Notes: generated from the sequence alone by a model not told the origin. 64,000 bases of DNA from Edaphochlamys debaryana (GCA_016858145.1 JAEHOE010000167.1:181579-245578), one strand, 5' to 3'. Shown: positions 32,649 through 45,800, counted from the first letter of the stretch. Translations and numbers: made by a program.

Positions 32649-35600
32649 CTAGTAGCTGCCATATGGTCCGTACACAGGGGGGCTGCCGCCGTACGGCCCG
32701 TAGTACGCGGGGGGCGGCGTGTTTCCGTATGAAGGGGCCGGCGAGGGCGAGGGGTCTGGGCCGGCGCCGCCTGCCGAGCGGGAGGGGCACGGGACAGCAG
32801 GTCAGCGCTGCATTGCCTCGGCTCCTCAACCCCAAGCACCGAAACTTCTACAGGTCGTTCACAACGCACAACTTAACCACGCACTCACCGCACGAGATGA
32901 CGGCGCTCCGCTCCGAATCGCACATCGACAGCCGCGTGGGGGCCATATCATAGCAGTCGCGCAGGAAGGACAGCTGCGCCTGCTCGCCACGCAGCGCGCG
33001 GGGGTCGTAATGCGGGTAGCCAAAGCAAGCAAGCTGGTCGATTCGCCTCCCCCCCGCAGGCTCCGCCGCAGCGACTGCCGAGGGGGGCAGGATGGCGGCC
33101 CCCTCCCAGCCCAGGCCCAGGTCCCGACACATGGCCTGAGGGAGCGAGCAAGGCCCACGAGGTGGGAGCACACGGGCGTATATGAGGTAGGAGCAGGTGA
33201 ACAACAGCCACCCGTATGATGCTTAGCCTCATGCCCTGCCTCATCAACCGCCATGCCATGGACCCTCGACTTCTTAGCGTGCAACCACGATCGCCGCACC
33301 CTTCTGCTGGCTTTGGCGTTGACCCGTAAACCAACCAACCCACCCACCCCTAGTCCCCTATCCATGTCCGTCGGCGAGCACGCTGTTGGTTCCTTCTTCC
33401 CGCCCACGCCACCGTCCCCCGCAGGGCACCCCGTTGCGCGCCTGCATCGCCCCTCAGGCACCAGCAAGGGCACGGGCTTACCTGCGCGTGCTCCAGCTTC
33501 AGGGCGGGAGCGCACACCGCCCGCCAGCCATTCATGACGGCGGGGTGCTCGAGGTACCGCCAGTCCTGGACCTCCACGCGGCCCCACGTGCCGTCACCGC
33601 CCGTCAGACGTAGGTTCAGCAAGTCCGCGGATGCAACGTATGTGTAGTCGTGGCCTGGGAGCAAGGGAGAGTGTTTGGGTGTGGCGGGAGGGTACAGGGA
33701 TGTGGCTGGGCTTCGGGCGGGTGCGCGCGCGGTGCGTGGCTGGAGAGCGACTTTCCTGCCCCCCCCCTCGGCTCCGTCTACGCGCACGTTTGTTCCACCC
33801 CGCCTCCAAGTAAAGCTCTGGCAGGGTGGGATCCAACCGTGTGCGGGAGCGAGTGCTTACCCTCCCCCAGACCCAACCCCCCACCCTTGCTCTGCAACTT
33901 CACGCCCAGTTAGCAGCCGCTATCCCTTGAGCGCCTAAGAACTCAGCGCCCCCCTTCCAGATGACTCACGGCGACACGTCAGCGCGCTCTGCGCCATGGA
34001 CCGCCAGTACTGCTGGCACGTGTTGTTGACGCTGCCGGGGATGGGGTCGGCAATGGTGGCCTGCGGTGCGTGTGGAGTGAGGGTGCAGGAGATGGAAAGG
34101 CGGGAGGAGGGCAGGAACGCTGGCTGGGGGCGATGAACGCATGGTTCGCTGCTGAGGCCGGAAGAGCTAGCCGTGGACGACCGACGCAAACAGTGGTATG
34201 TCAACTCACAGCATCGAGGGATGCCCCACGGGTTGGGTGTACGTTCCATACGAAGCCGGCGCGAGTCCCACACGCGCCATGAGACCCAACCCGCGGTGTG
34301 TACGGTAAGCCCCCGCACCTTGCAGAATGAGATGTTCTTTGGTACGGCAACGAAGGCGGGGTTTGCCCCGTACCATGCATTCCCCGACCCAACCGCAACC
34401 AAGTCCGCTTCCGCTTTGGATCCACCGTAAAAGGCGCATTCAAGCGAGCTTATGGTTACGGGGCTGTCCAGGATGTCGTTGACCTCCATCGGCACGGACG
34501 GTATGTCGCCCCACGCCCGCCGCCAAACTCCGTAAGGTTGACTGCCGTTGCTAATCTGTACCCAGGGAGCGGCACACGATCGAGCGAAAGCAGAAGTAAG
34601 GCAAGGGCCAGGTGGATTGCCCGAACTTGTCTTGCAGCTGCACCGCAGAGGTTGATGGAGGGAAGCTCTATCTGTATCTGCCGCTGACCGTCGCCCTCGC
34701 GTTCCAGGTTGTGATTTATCACCCCACCGGATGTTACTGAAGTACGGTTCCGGAACGCGACGCACCTGGTTGCACAGGGTGTGGCCGACAATTCGTTCGT
34801 TCTGTGTAGGGCTGTCGTAGTCTTCGTCCGGCAGGCAGGCCGTGCCCCAGAATAGGGGGTCGGTGGCGGGGGCGCCGTGCGCCCGGGCGCCGAAGCGGAA
34901 CATGTACTGCGGGGCGGGGGGCAAGCAGGGTGCGCGGGGCGGTGGGGTGTCAGGGTGGGGGCGGGGCGCGCTGTTGATACGTGTGAGGGGCGGTGGTGCC
35001 CAGACCAGCTCGCTCCACCCCCCAGTATGGAACGCGCATCGTAAGAGCACCTCACCACAGAGTCGAAGAGCGTGTCGTACTCGACGACCACGTCATTCCG
35101 TACGGCAGCCTTGGGTACGGGTGGCGGAGGGGGCGCTACGCGTTTGCCTACACGGCGGATGCGAGTGTAGGGGGAAGGTTGCCGGTTGGGGGGGGGGGGG
35201 GAAACCCGAACACCTAAGTTGAAGGCAATGGGACATGCGTGCAGGCACGGTGCGAAGCTCGAGGGACGTGTGGGCGCGCTCCACGTGAAGCTTTTTGGGT
35301 CTGGATGGACGGAGGGTGGACGGCGGCGGAACACGAAGATGTCTCCCCAAACGGCCCGCGACGAAGTGTTGCAAACACCATGTCTTCATATGATCTGAGT
35401 TGCATAAGGTTTGATAGCAACATCGCGCTCGGTCCGGGTTTGAGCGGCGAGGTTTGGGCGGCGACGTCAGCAGCACCTCGACGCGCAACTTGACGAAAAT
35501 ACCTCGCTACTGGCCTCACAGTGTAGTTAGCCACACGTAAGTGACACATGCTCCTTGGGCTATGGCTGCGACCACAATTGCGCCGCTTACCAATGAGTTC

Positions 35601-38600
35601 GCGCCGAGCCAACATTAACCCCCTTTCTTGACGACAGCATGCACAGAGCATACACACACATGGAACCATAGCTTGTGGCATTACGAAGTGGTCGCGAGGC
35701 GCAAGTTTGTGCGTGCTCCATGACACTCTTTCAGTACCCCTCGTGCGGCGTTGGGCGACAACACGACCCCAATGACACTGCAGGAGACGGATCCCCTTTG
35801 GCCCACCGCTGCAGACGACGCGTGCATCCACTTGGTGGCCCTTGCTGGCGCAGGACTGTAAGAGGTACCGCAGCTCTGCTTGCAGAACGGGACGTAAGGT
35901 CAGGGGGACCGAAGGGGGTCAGGGTAAGGAAAGACAGCCCGTATCTCGATCCACAACCAGAAAGCCCGCCCACCCACCGTCCGCGTCCCGGAAGTACCCC
36001 TGCATCGGGCTCCAGTCGTCCTTGTATTTCTGCGGACCAGAATCAGCGGCAACGCTTTCCAAATCAACACAACTGCGTAGGCGTGACGCACCCCTGGTGA
36101 TGCGAGCGGACAGCGTTGGATACCGACACGGTGCAAAGTCTGGCAGGCCTCTCGAGCCGACCGCAAGCAAGGGAGATTGAAAGCCCCCGCCTGTCTAACT
36201 TCCACACGAGCAGCCCTTCCCAGCCGACTACCCCCTCCTCCCCCGCTTCCCAGCTAGCCCCTCCCGCACCTACCTCCAGGACCCCCATCGCCTGCGCCGC
36301 CGTCAGCGTGAGCTGGCAGCCGAGGGCCCCGGTGGCATGGTCCAGGGTGCAGCCCTTGGCTACCACCCAGTGCACCGGGGAGGAGGTTTGGTCCGCCTGG
36401 AATCCGTAGTAGTAGCCCGACACGATCCATGTCCATTCCCAGGGCAGGCCCAGCTGGCGGCATGCGTACTGCGCGGGGAATGATACAGGTGACCCGCCCT
36501 ATTATGCAACACTTTGTGCCTGGCGGGCCCTAAGACAGGCTTACACTTGCCCCATGCCCCCACCTTTGCTTTTACCAGCTGTAGTTAGGGGTCTGAGAGG
36601 GGCCACTAGCGCTGGGACGCGTGATTCCTACCCTTAGGCGCATACGGGACCATCTGGCTCAAGGGGTCAGAAATGGGGGTGTGGCCAGAATCCGCCCTAT
36701 CGTGCAACACCCTGTCTGAGCGCTTAGACGCCGTTTCCGAGCTTCCTCGCGCACCCCAGGGACCTCATACGGTTGTATGGTGCCGGTAAAGTCCCCACTG
36801 GCCCGAAGCAGGCAACCCGCGTGGGAGTCCTCGGGACATGTCGGGCATGCGCATGCGTTCCGCCGGAGAAGCCGAGTTTGACTCAAACGCCCGCCGGGGC
36901 CAGCCTAATCAGCCAAGTATAGTGCTACAGCACTACGGATGCGTCGCGTAGAGCTGCCATATTCTCGGGTGAAGTCTAACGAGGTCAGCATCGTCGCGGC
37001 GACTAGGGATGCTCCAACACAAACTCGCGCGACGCCACCAAGTCCTCCCAGCGACCGAGCTTCCGCGTCCGTATAGCGTATAAATACCTTAGTCACGCGC
37101 GGATATGAGCTTTGCCTATGTTTGGTGGGGTCGAGCTCCCATCGACGCATCCATGCGTGTCGCGAAACCCTGGGCACCCAAAAGCCAACCCCTCCTAAAT
37201 GGCCGGCAGGCCTCAAGGGTACCCTTAGGACACCTTAAGTCCGGGAGTACGCTTTTCGAATCGCAAAGCGCAGCAAGAAAGGGCGGGTGTTGCATAATAG
37301 GGACTGTTGCACAATAGGGCGGGTCACCTGTAGTACGATTTTGGCGGTGGCCACGTTTTGTGCGAGCAAGCAGTCCGCGAACAGCACCTGTGGACCCGTC
37401 CCCGCCCCCGGCGCCGGCATCCCCACGCACCTGGGCCACGGCACTGGGGATGCTGCCGTACAAGTCGTCCTGACACACGGTGCCCCACACACCGTTCAGC
37501 AGCACCTCGAGGCGGCCGTCTGAGACCTGCGGTACGTGGCGACAGAGGGGCGGGGCCAGGGCATCGCATGTAGGGGGGCACGCTTTAACTAGAAGGGTTC
37601 ACCTGGCCCAGATCTGCCCCACACCCAGAACCAGCTTGCCTTCTTTCCCTTTGCAGTTACTGCCGAGCCGGTAACCGCGTCCACGATGCTACGCTTGCAG
37701 ATGGATTGGAGGAATGCGGGTTGGTTGGGGCAGGGCACGGGCGTGTAGGGGTGTGGCACACGAACGCAGGCGCCCCAGCTGTGAGCTCAGCGCCTACTGG
37801 AGGGCCCCCCAATTAAAGGGACACATGGCATGCACCCGCGCAGAAATCACGACAGGCACTGTGCAGCCTTGCACGCACCGCATGGTGTAGTTGACGTTCT
37901 GAAGCGGCGGCGGCGGGGGCGGTGAGGGAGGGACGGGCGGGAAACTGGGCGGGGGGGGCGAGGCCGTCCTGGGGTCTGCGACGGCACACACACACACGGG
38001 AGCGCCAACCAAGGTGGGGGTGAGCGGGATGTGGGCAACCCAGCTCCGATTGGGGCGGGCTGTGGGCGCCCAGCACCCAACCACTCACTCCTGCAGGCGA
38101 TGGCGATGGGGGTGAAGGTTTGGCCCACGCCCACCAGCTGGGCGGCCTCGTCGCAGTCCTCCACGGCTCGGTCAAGCACGGCCAGCTGGGGGGTACGGGC
38201 AGGGGGCGGGAGGGGCCCGGGCCAAGCGTTGTTGCGGTGGCGACGCCGGGCGTGACGTTGCCCCTGAGTGCGCGTGCTTGACCAAGCTACGGCAGAGCGG
38301 CCGTGCATCCCCTTCTCCCGTTCCTTCTCCCGTTCATTCTCCCCTGCTCCTCGCCCCGCTGCTTGACCCCAACCCCACCTGACCGACACAATCGAACATG
38401 CTCTCGGCTGTGGCGGCCTCAGCACACCCCGAGTAGAAGGACCGAATCACTGCCTTTGCGGGCAGCGCCTCGGCCAGCTTGTGCGTGCGCCAGGGGTAAC
38501 GGCGCGACTCGGGGTTGACGATGGCCGCCCTAGCTGAGGGCAGGCCCATCTGCAGGGCAGGCGGGTTACGCGAGGGGCCCGGGGGGCATGTGCATGCAGT

Positions 38601-40278
38601 GAGTGGGAGGTTTTCAACGCTTCCCTGTTTCCGTCAGCACTTCCCTGCTGTAGATGTAAGGACGCCCCAGCACCTCCGGCCCACCTGGCGGCAGGCGAGC
38701 ACCGCCAGCTCGGTCCAGTATTCGTCGTTGCTGCTGGGGCCTGCCACTTCTCGGAACGCTTTCGGTGAGATGCACACCGAGCCCCAGGCCTGAGCGGCCT
38801 CGTCCCATATCTGTGCAGTGGTAGGCACAGGGCGGTTGGTGGCGAGGGGGACGGGGTGTTGCATGGCTCCACGCTTGCAATAATAGCAAGCCCCCGCAGC
38901 GCACCCGCGCAGTGCGCGCTTACCTGCAGGATGCCGGAGGTGTTGCTGCGGCCGTCGGCGATGCGGATGGGCAGCTTGTGCGGGACGGGCGGGCTGGGCG
39001 GGGGCGCGGTTGCAGGCGGGCGGGGCAGGGGGGGTGACGGCGAGGGAAAGGGAGGACGCGGTGGGGGCGAGGGGGGGGATTCCGGCGTGGTGGGCGAGGG
39101 GGGCTGGCTTGGCGGAGGGATTTCAGGCGGCGGGGGGGGTGGCGGGGGAGGTGGAGGCGGAGGTGGGGGAGGAGGCCGGTCGGGGTGAGTGGGGCGCGGA
39201 GGCTCGTCCGGCCGCTCCGGTTGCTCGGGCTCGTCGGGTGGGGCGGAGAAAAGGGCGGGGGGCTCGTCCCCCGCTAGGTCGTCCTCCTGCAGTGGGTGGG
39301 CAAAGGGAAGGTGTTGGCCGCACTCTGTTACACACGGCCCGGCCGTGCCCCACGGCCCCTGCAACGGGGTACGAGAATACCAAGCCCGGCGGGCGCTTTG
39401 CCCCATGGCCTTACGCCCCCTTGTGCCCCACGCAGCCACACGGCCCCACGGTGCACCAGCGACGTCTACGGCGGCGGGCACTACTACACCGAATGCATCT
39501 TGTGATCTTTCATTTTGCCTCGATCATTGGGGGATTTACAGCCAGCCAAGCGGGCGCGCGCATGCAGGGGGCGTCGGGGGGCGGGCGGCGGGGGAGGCGG
39601 GGATTGCGCACAGACGCACGCAGTTGTGGAGATAATTCAAATGTCGCCGCGCCGCAAAACTTTATGCGCGACGCTCGCCGACTTGTGTACCCTCTCGCGA
39701 TATGTTGGGCACGCGCCGCGCCGCGCGCCTGACCGACTTCGGACCACCCGCCGCGCCACAGCCTGTTTCTTGCACCTCAATGTAAACCCATCAAGGCATA
39801 GGGTGGCCTGAGCAACTTGCCGACCGGGTTCGCGCCCGGCAGTCTCCGGCCATTTGGGTCTGACACATTGTCGCTCACCATAGCTTCCTATTATTTCCGT
39901 CCCAACGGCCCGCGCCGCGGTCCCCCTGCGGTGTGCCTCCACGCCGCGCGTCGCTCCGTGCAATTGAAAGGCCAAAAACCATGCAGCAGGCCGACAAAGC
40001 ACGGCCTATAGCACGCATGCATATCCCGAGTCTTTGATAGCTGACCTTAGCTTCTGTAGACGGCGCGCGGCGCCAGCGACGTTCGTGCCCGCTGTTTCGG
40101 CCGAAACAGCAGGCACTCCCGCCCATCCATCGAGCCTCCGACTTGCGCTTCGCGTTCGGCAGTCTCGCGCAGTTGAGCTCACCACTGATGCATGCAGCAT
40201 GTGAGGTCCCAGGAGGGCCGCCAGGGCCAGCAGCAGCACAAAGCTCCGCCGAATGTGGATGCCGCGCAAGTGCGCCAT
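32649..40278 (-). CDS. SRCR-domain secreted protein B (apparently complete)
   Basis: Best-preserved member of the A/B/C family; a secreted or surface protein of unknown ligand. Exon 1 40183-40278 encodes a signal peptide (RRSFVLLLALAALLG). Main further exons: 38924-39286 (Pro-rich linker), about 38689-38812 (WGSVCISP...LAVLACRQ), 38391-38551, 38090-38187, 37880-37975, 37432-37526 (SDGRLEVLLNGVWGTVCQDD), 36274-36468 (YACRQLGLPWEW), 35987-36035, 35790-35890, 35094-35160, 34772-34900, 34310-34575, 33970-34065, 33480-33650 (GTWGRVEVQD), 32896-33140 (AMCRDLGLGWEG), ending in a Tyr/Gly/Pro-rich tail (YYGPYGGSPPVYGPYGSY, stop 32649-32651). At least three SRCR-like units are visible. A TIR element sits in the intron between 37432 and 36468. 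Several edges are approximate. Confidence 0.75.
35330..35750. repeat. Dispersed repeat pieces in an intron of gene B
   Basis: About 35380-35470 is an inverted, diverged copy of about 7826-7920 (shared 'tagcaaca.cgc.ctcg.tc.gg.ttgagcg'). About 35590-35750 is a direct, diverged copy of about 11780-11960. The family is not recognised and the limits are approximate. Confidence 0.5.
36484..37332. mobile_element. 845-bp TIR transposon inside an intron of gene B
   Basis: Element 36486-37330. Its ends are CAGGTGACCCGCCCTATTATGCAACA and an inverse match with one difference in 26. It is flanked by TA on both sides (36484-36485 and 37331-37332), compatible with a TA-targeting (Tc1/mariner-like) family, though the superfamily is uncertain. 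Variants of the inner part (ccgccctat..tgcaaca) recur at about 36690 and, inverted, at about 37283-37303. There is no transposase ORF, so it is non-autonomous. It splits the second SRCR domain at an intron. Confidence 0.85.
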
Positions 40279-42825
40279 CGCGCCTTGCTGAGGTTGGAGC
40301 AGGCAGTATGAGGTTTGGTAGTATGCCTCGAGTCGTGCGCAGGGTTACCTATGCCCGCGTCGCGATCCTGATGCAAATCGATGATGAGGCGGCCGAGCGC
40401 CCGTCGTTCGTCACAGAAATGTATGCAGAAACTCCCGCACGCAGAAACAAGCGAGTTTCTGATAACCTTGAGGCTAGTTGAAGAAGAGGACGCCCATGAA
40501 CCACACCGGTGTGGCAGGTAAACATGCCGTAAGGATGCCTATTGCTTGCACATGTATGCCACCGCGTGCAATCACCTTGAAATCACCTTGCTGCTCCGTG
40601 ACACGAAGAACACCAGCCATACCAGCTGACCCGAACCGCAGGCTCTTCAATAACGGCCCGTCCGGTCATTCCGTCAACCAGAACAACTAGAACAACCCCT
40701 CTACTTCGCAGAGATTGAGCTCGCCCATCAGGGTTGCTGCTGAATCCTGGCTCCCATGTGCTGCGCGGTCGCACGCCAGTGTATGTAGGAATCCAGGAGT
40801 GAAGCGGCGGCGGGTGCGGGGTCCAGCTGGGGGGCGCACGGTCGCCGGGCCGATGTGGGGGCAACGGCGGAGGCGTCCGGATGGTCCCAGGCAGCAGCGC
40901 GGGCGTGGGCGCATGAGCGGGACACGGAGGCTTACACTACCGGGAGGCGGGCCAGGGCGCTGCACGACGAGGCAGCCCTTGCAGAGGCAGGCCCCCGGAA
41001 ACCAAGCAAGGAGCGCAGCCCCAGGCCCCCAGCGGGGCAGGAAACGGCACTGCAAGGCTGGACGGAGGTCGCAGGGCTCCTAATGGGCCGTGGGACGGGC
41101 GAAACCACTGGGAGCAGCGACACACGACAAACCTCAGGGGCAGGGGTGCGAGGAGGGTGCAGGCATGAGACGCGTGGCGGGCGTGGGGGCACAGAGCGCG
41201 CGAGGGGCACAGGGAGCTCGGGTGGGTTGCGGGATTGGGGGCACAGGGCGAGGGGCGCAGGGGGTGTGGGGGGGAGGGGGGCTGAAGGGGCCCCGAGAGC
41301 GCGACGGGCAAAAGCAGGCTTTGCGTGGGCCCCGGGGTGGGTGGGTGGCGTGGGGGGCGTGGGGGGAGGCTGAGGGGCGCGGGGCGCGGGGTCGCGGGGG
41401 CCGGGGGGTGGGGCGCGGGGGGCGAGCGGGCAGGGGGGCAAGGGGGCGAGGGTGGTTCACAAGCCGGTGGGCCTTTAGGGTTTAGGGTTGATAGGAAGTT
41501 AGGAACATGCCAGGGGAGGGGAGGCGCTGTGGTTGCGGTGGGGGAGGGTGAGGGGTGCCGGGCAAGGGCCAAGGGGGGTTGTTTGACCAGAGGGTGCTGA
41601 CTTTTGGCCCACGGCCCGTATGGGAGTTCACGGCTGATGCCCTTGTCCGTGTAACAACAACAACAACAACAACAAGTGTAGCTACTCAGGGCGCGCGGAG
41701 GGTGAGGGATACGGCCGGGCGCAGGGGCGGCGAGGGATGCGGGGCGGGGCGCGGGGCTTGACGCTTCCGCTCTTCTCTGTCAAACGGGCTGTCTGGTCGG
41801 GGCCCGCGCGATGCCAACATGTCGGCCATCAAGCCACGAGTTCAAGGTGCCTGCCTGCGTGTCCGCCAGCATGCTAGGGGCCCGAGCTGCGTGTCGGCCA
41901 GGCACCCTGTCCGCTATGGACTATGCGGACTTGCTTCCCGTGCGCCTTGGGGGGATTGTCCCACGCGCACGATGGTGCCAGGATGCCAACCTGGGTGGTG
42001 TCCGGAGCCGCGTGCCCGACTGCCCGTAGCCCGATCTGATACCATTATGACTGCGCGAGCCAGCCGCGGTCGCCCGAGGTCGCGTCGCTGCCAAGCGGGC
42101 GGAGCATGGTTGCGTCCTGACTTGTGGTGCCCAAGTTGCCATGCAACGCCTTGCCTACGTATCGCGTGATCTGGTACTTGGTGTGCTGGGGCTGGTGTCA
42201 GGTCGCGCGACGTGCCTCCAGTTTTAATCGCGAGCCGCTCGGTGCCCAGCCGCGGCGCTGCGCCCCGGCATGTTTTCCTTGCTCTTCTCTACATGTTATG
42301 CTCCTATGGCATCGCTCGGATGGGCTGGCACAGCCCGACAAATCTGTCGCGCGCGGTCGCTTTTTGGCCTCGGGCGCCTGTCCCAAGCTCTGCGTGGTTG
42401 TCGGTGGTGCGTTTAGGTGCTGGTGTGCGCGGCTGGGTCGCGAGGGTTGTGCCGGCGAGGTCCGGACATCCCTCAATCGGCGCTCTTTGGTCCCGCATTG
42501 TGCGTTTCGGGGGTCCGCTCGACCTGCCGACCGTACTGTGTGCGCTCGCGAGGCGTTTGGTTGGGTCTCACGTTGGGTCGCGTGCACGGGTCGAAATGTT
42601 ACCAAGTGTGAACGATTGAGAATTCACTCGTACCAGGGGTGGGTCTTCGGGCCGATCCGTAAGGCTCTGTCCCATCGTGGATGGGCGAGCCAACTTGCAC
42701 CGCTTGCACCAAAGCTGCCAGTTGGCGAGCAGGTAGGCTCAGCCAGCGGCCCACGCACGTGTCACCAGAACGATTCGTGATCTTTAGTTTGGAACGCGGA
42801 AGCGAGCTGCTCCAACCTTGCGGTC
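40279..42825. other. Intergenic interval between genes B and C, mostly a 2.0-kb insertion
   Basis: It holds the upstream region of gene B (40279-40690), then foreign sequence to 42690, then the conserved 3' flank of gene C. Within the insertion: a G-rich low-complexity stretch (41150-41460), a two-copy TTTAGGG motif (about 41476), a LINE 3' end (41597-41675), and about 1 kb of unrecognised sequence (41760-42680). An inverted pair GCTCGCCCATC lies at 40719-40729 and 42680-42690. No convincing gene is seen. Confidence 0.45.
41597..41675 (+). mobile_element. LINE 3' end, second copy
   Basis: 'ggcccacggcccgtatgggagttcacggctgatgcccttgtccgtgt' followed by (AAC)n is identical to the end of the LINE at 14664-15243. 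Only the last 55-60 bases and the tail are present, consistent with a heavily 5'-truncated insertion. Confidence 0.75.
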
Positions 42826-45800
42826 CTAGTAGCTGCCATACGGTCCGTACACAGGGGGCCTGCCGCCGTACGGCCCGTAGTATGCGGGGGGTGGGCTGTT
42901 GCCGTATGAAGGGGCCGGTGAGGGCGAGGGGTCCGGGCTTGCGCCGCCTGCCGAGCGTGGGCCCGCAAGGGGTAGGTGGGCAGGTAGGGGTCAGCACTCA
43001 GCAAGTAAGGTCGGCACGGCTGGGTCTCAGCGCGCCTCCTCGTGCACCGCTCGACCGCTCACCGCACGAGATGACGGCGCTCTGTCCCGACTCGCACATG
43101 GGCAGGCCGTTGGGCGACCCGTCGTAGCAGTCACGCAGGAAGGACATCTGCGCCTGCTCGCCACGCAGCGCGCGGGGATCGAGGTAGGGGTAGTCGACAC
43201 ACGCGACCTGGTCGATGCGCCGAGCCCCCTCCGACTCCGCCGCAGCGACTGCCGAGGGGGGCAGGATGGCGGCCCCCTACCTCCCAACCCAAGCCCAGGT
43301 CTCGACACATGGCCTGAGGGAGCAGGATTCAAAGCACAAGCAAGAGTACGGTAAGACGGGGGATGCATGCCGTGAGCGCCGTACTTAACAAACCGTGCCC
43401 CGCCAACTAACCCCACCCCCCACACGCAGTAAGCAAGCTTGGCCCTCGGCCCACCGGCGCCGTGGCCACGCTCCATCCCTTCCTTTCTAGCGGCGCGCAT
43501 GCTTGCTCCCCGCCCCCTACTGCCAGCTCAACGCCATCAGACCACTCGGACCCGCCTGCGCGTGGGCGACCTTGAGTGCGGGAGCGCACACGCCCCGCCA
43601 GCCCTTGAGGACCGCGTCCTCCAGGTACCGCCGGTCCTGGACCTCCACACGGCCCCACGTGCCATCGCCGCCCGTCAGACGCAGGTTCAGCAGGTACCCA
43701 GATGCCATGTCAAGGTAGTCCTGGCCTGGGGACAAGGGAGGGATTCGGGACGTGGTGGGAGGTTACGTAAGGTGCCATGCACCGGCCCTCCCCTGTGGCG
43801 TTGAGGAGGGTGACCACGAATGCGCCGCCGGAGCGAGCACCTAGCCCACCCGCTACCCCCTGCTTGCTCCGTACCCTTCCGGCAGCCGTTCGTGTCAGCA
43901 CCCTGCCCGCCCGCCTGCTGCCTTTCCATCCTGCCAGCGAGCCATCATTTCCTCGACCGCTAGCTCCATCCCCTGGTGCGGCTAACCTCAGAGGTGCCCC
44001 CTCGTGCGCATGACTCACGGCTGCACGTGAGCGCCAACTGCACCACGGCGCGCCCATCTTGCGGGCAGACGTTCTTGACGCTATTGGGGATGGGGTCCAC
44101 AATCGTGGCCTGCGGTGCGTGTGAAGCGAGCGCGCAGGAGCGAGGTGGGAGGAGGACGTCGGAGGGTGTCAAGGCGTGCACGGGTGGCTTGGGGCCTACT
44201 TCTGCGACATTGGCAGGCCCTGCCAGGCGCTGCTGGGCGCGTCCAAGTGTGCCACCAAGTCGCGGCGTGCCCGCCCACCTCGCAGAAGGAAACGTTGTTT
44301 GGGACTCCAAGAAACCTGTACTCGTACTTGTGAAGCCCCGCACCAACGGCGACGACCTCCGCGGCGGACCCGCCGTACCCGGCACAGTCGAGGGAGCTGA
44401 TGGTCACGGGACTGTCCGGGATGGCGTTGACATCGACCCGTACGGATGGCGGCAGATCTAGGCCGTACCACCACACGCCATACGGGCGTTCGCCGTTGGT
44501 AATCTGCACGGCGGCGGGGCACGCAAGCGAGAGCCGAGGGGTGGTGGATTGAACCCACCTGGGCACAGGGGTGTACGTCTCGGGTGTACGTGCACGCCTG
44601 CCTCAGGGCTGCCCATGCGGAGCAAAGAGTTTAGGGAGGTCGATGGATTCATTGCGCCAGATGGATCACACCGCACGCCCACCGCACGAGGCATGCCCGA
44701 CCGGGCCGGGACGCGTTGATGGCAGCGGTAGCTAGGGCAGCGTGCGCGAATGCAGGGGTAGGTGACACCCGCGTGTCACCTATGCGCGGGAGCTACCTCA
44801 CTACTGCCAAGGACGGATTGGCCAGCGTGGCGCAGAAGAGTGCTAGGGAGCGAGCTCCCGCCGCTGCCGGTGGCTGACAAGGGTGGCTGCCCGAAGGCAG
44901 GAAAAGGGCTGAGCCCCGTGGTCCCCCCCAGGGGGGCCAATGTTCGAGTCCTCAACCCTCTCCACCACCAGCCCGCATGCAGGCTCGCACCCGGCCATTA
45001 ATCCGTTGGAACCCCGCACTACACGAGGTGGTGCGCTCGTCAGGCGTCTACTCGCTTCGGCCTGGACATAGCCGGCCGGACCCACCCGCAGCTACGGCTA
45101 CGGGAACCTCCGCCCTCCTCATCCTGCAACACCGCCCCCTCCGCCTCCGCCTCCACCCGCAGCTGCGGCCCCGCCCGCGCCCCGCCCGCGCCCCCCGCTG
45201 CCGGTGGCTGAAAATAAAGTTCCACTACTAGTGTCACCAACCAGTGCGGGCGTGGAGCGCCACTGCGGGCCGCCGACAACACATATAGGAACGCGAAACA
45301 CCTGATTGCACAGCGTGTGGGCAACAAGACGACCGCTCGGCACGACGCTGCTGTACGGGTCTTCCGGCAGGCAGGCCGTGCCCCAGAACAGGGGGTCGGT
45401 GGCGGGGGCGCCGTGCGCTCGGGCGCCGAAGCAGAACGTGTACTGCGGGGAGGGGGGCAGGAAGAAGCGTGAGGGGGAGGGGGATATCAAGTACTACGGG
45501 CCACGGGCAGGGTGCGTGGGGCGGTGGGTGGATGGGCGGGGGGCCGGTGTGGGTGAGATCACGCGGGGGCAAGCCCCACACCAACACGATGGAGCTCGAC
45601 GGTTGTGAAAAAGCACCTCACCACGGAATCGAAGGGCATGTCGACCTCAACGACCACGTCATTCTGTACGACAGCCTCGGGGACGGGTGGGGGCGGCGGC
45701 GCTACGCGCTTGCCTGCGCGGCGGGCGGGAGCGGCGGAGCGGTGGAGGGCGGCGAGCAATACGCGAATGCTAGCAGCGTGGATCCAGCCAGGGAGGCACG

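Noticed and set aside
41476..41492. Chromosome end
   Set aside because: Only two TTTAGGG-like copies, with ordinary sequence and a gene on both sides.
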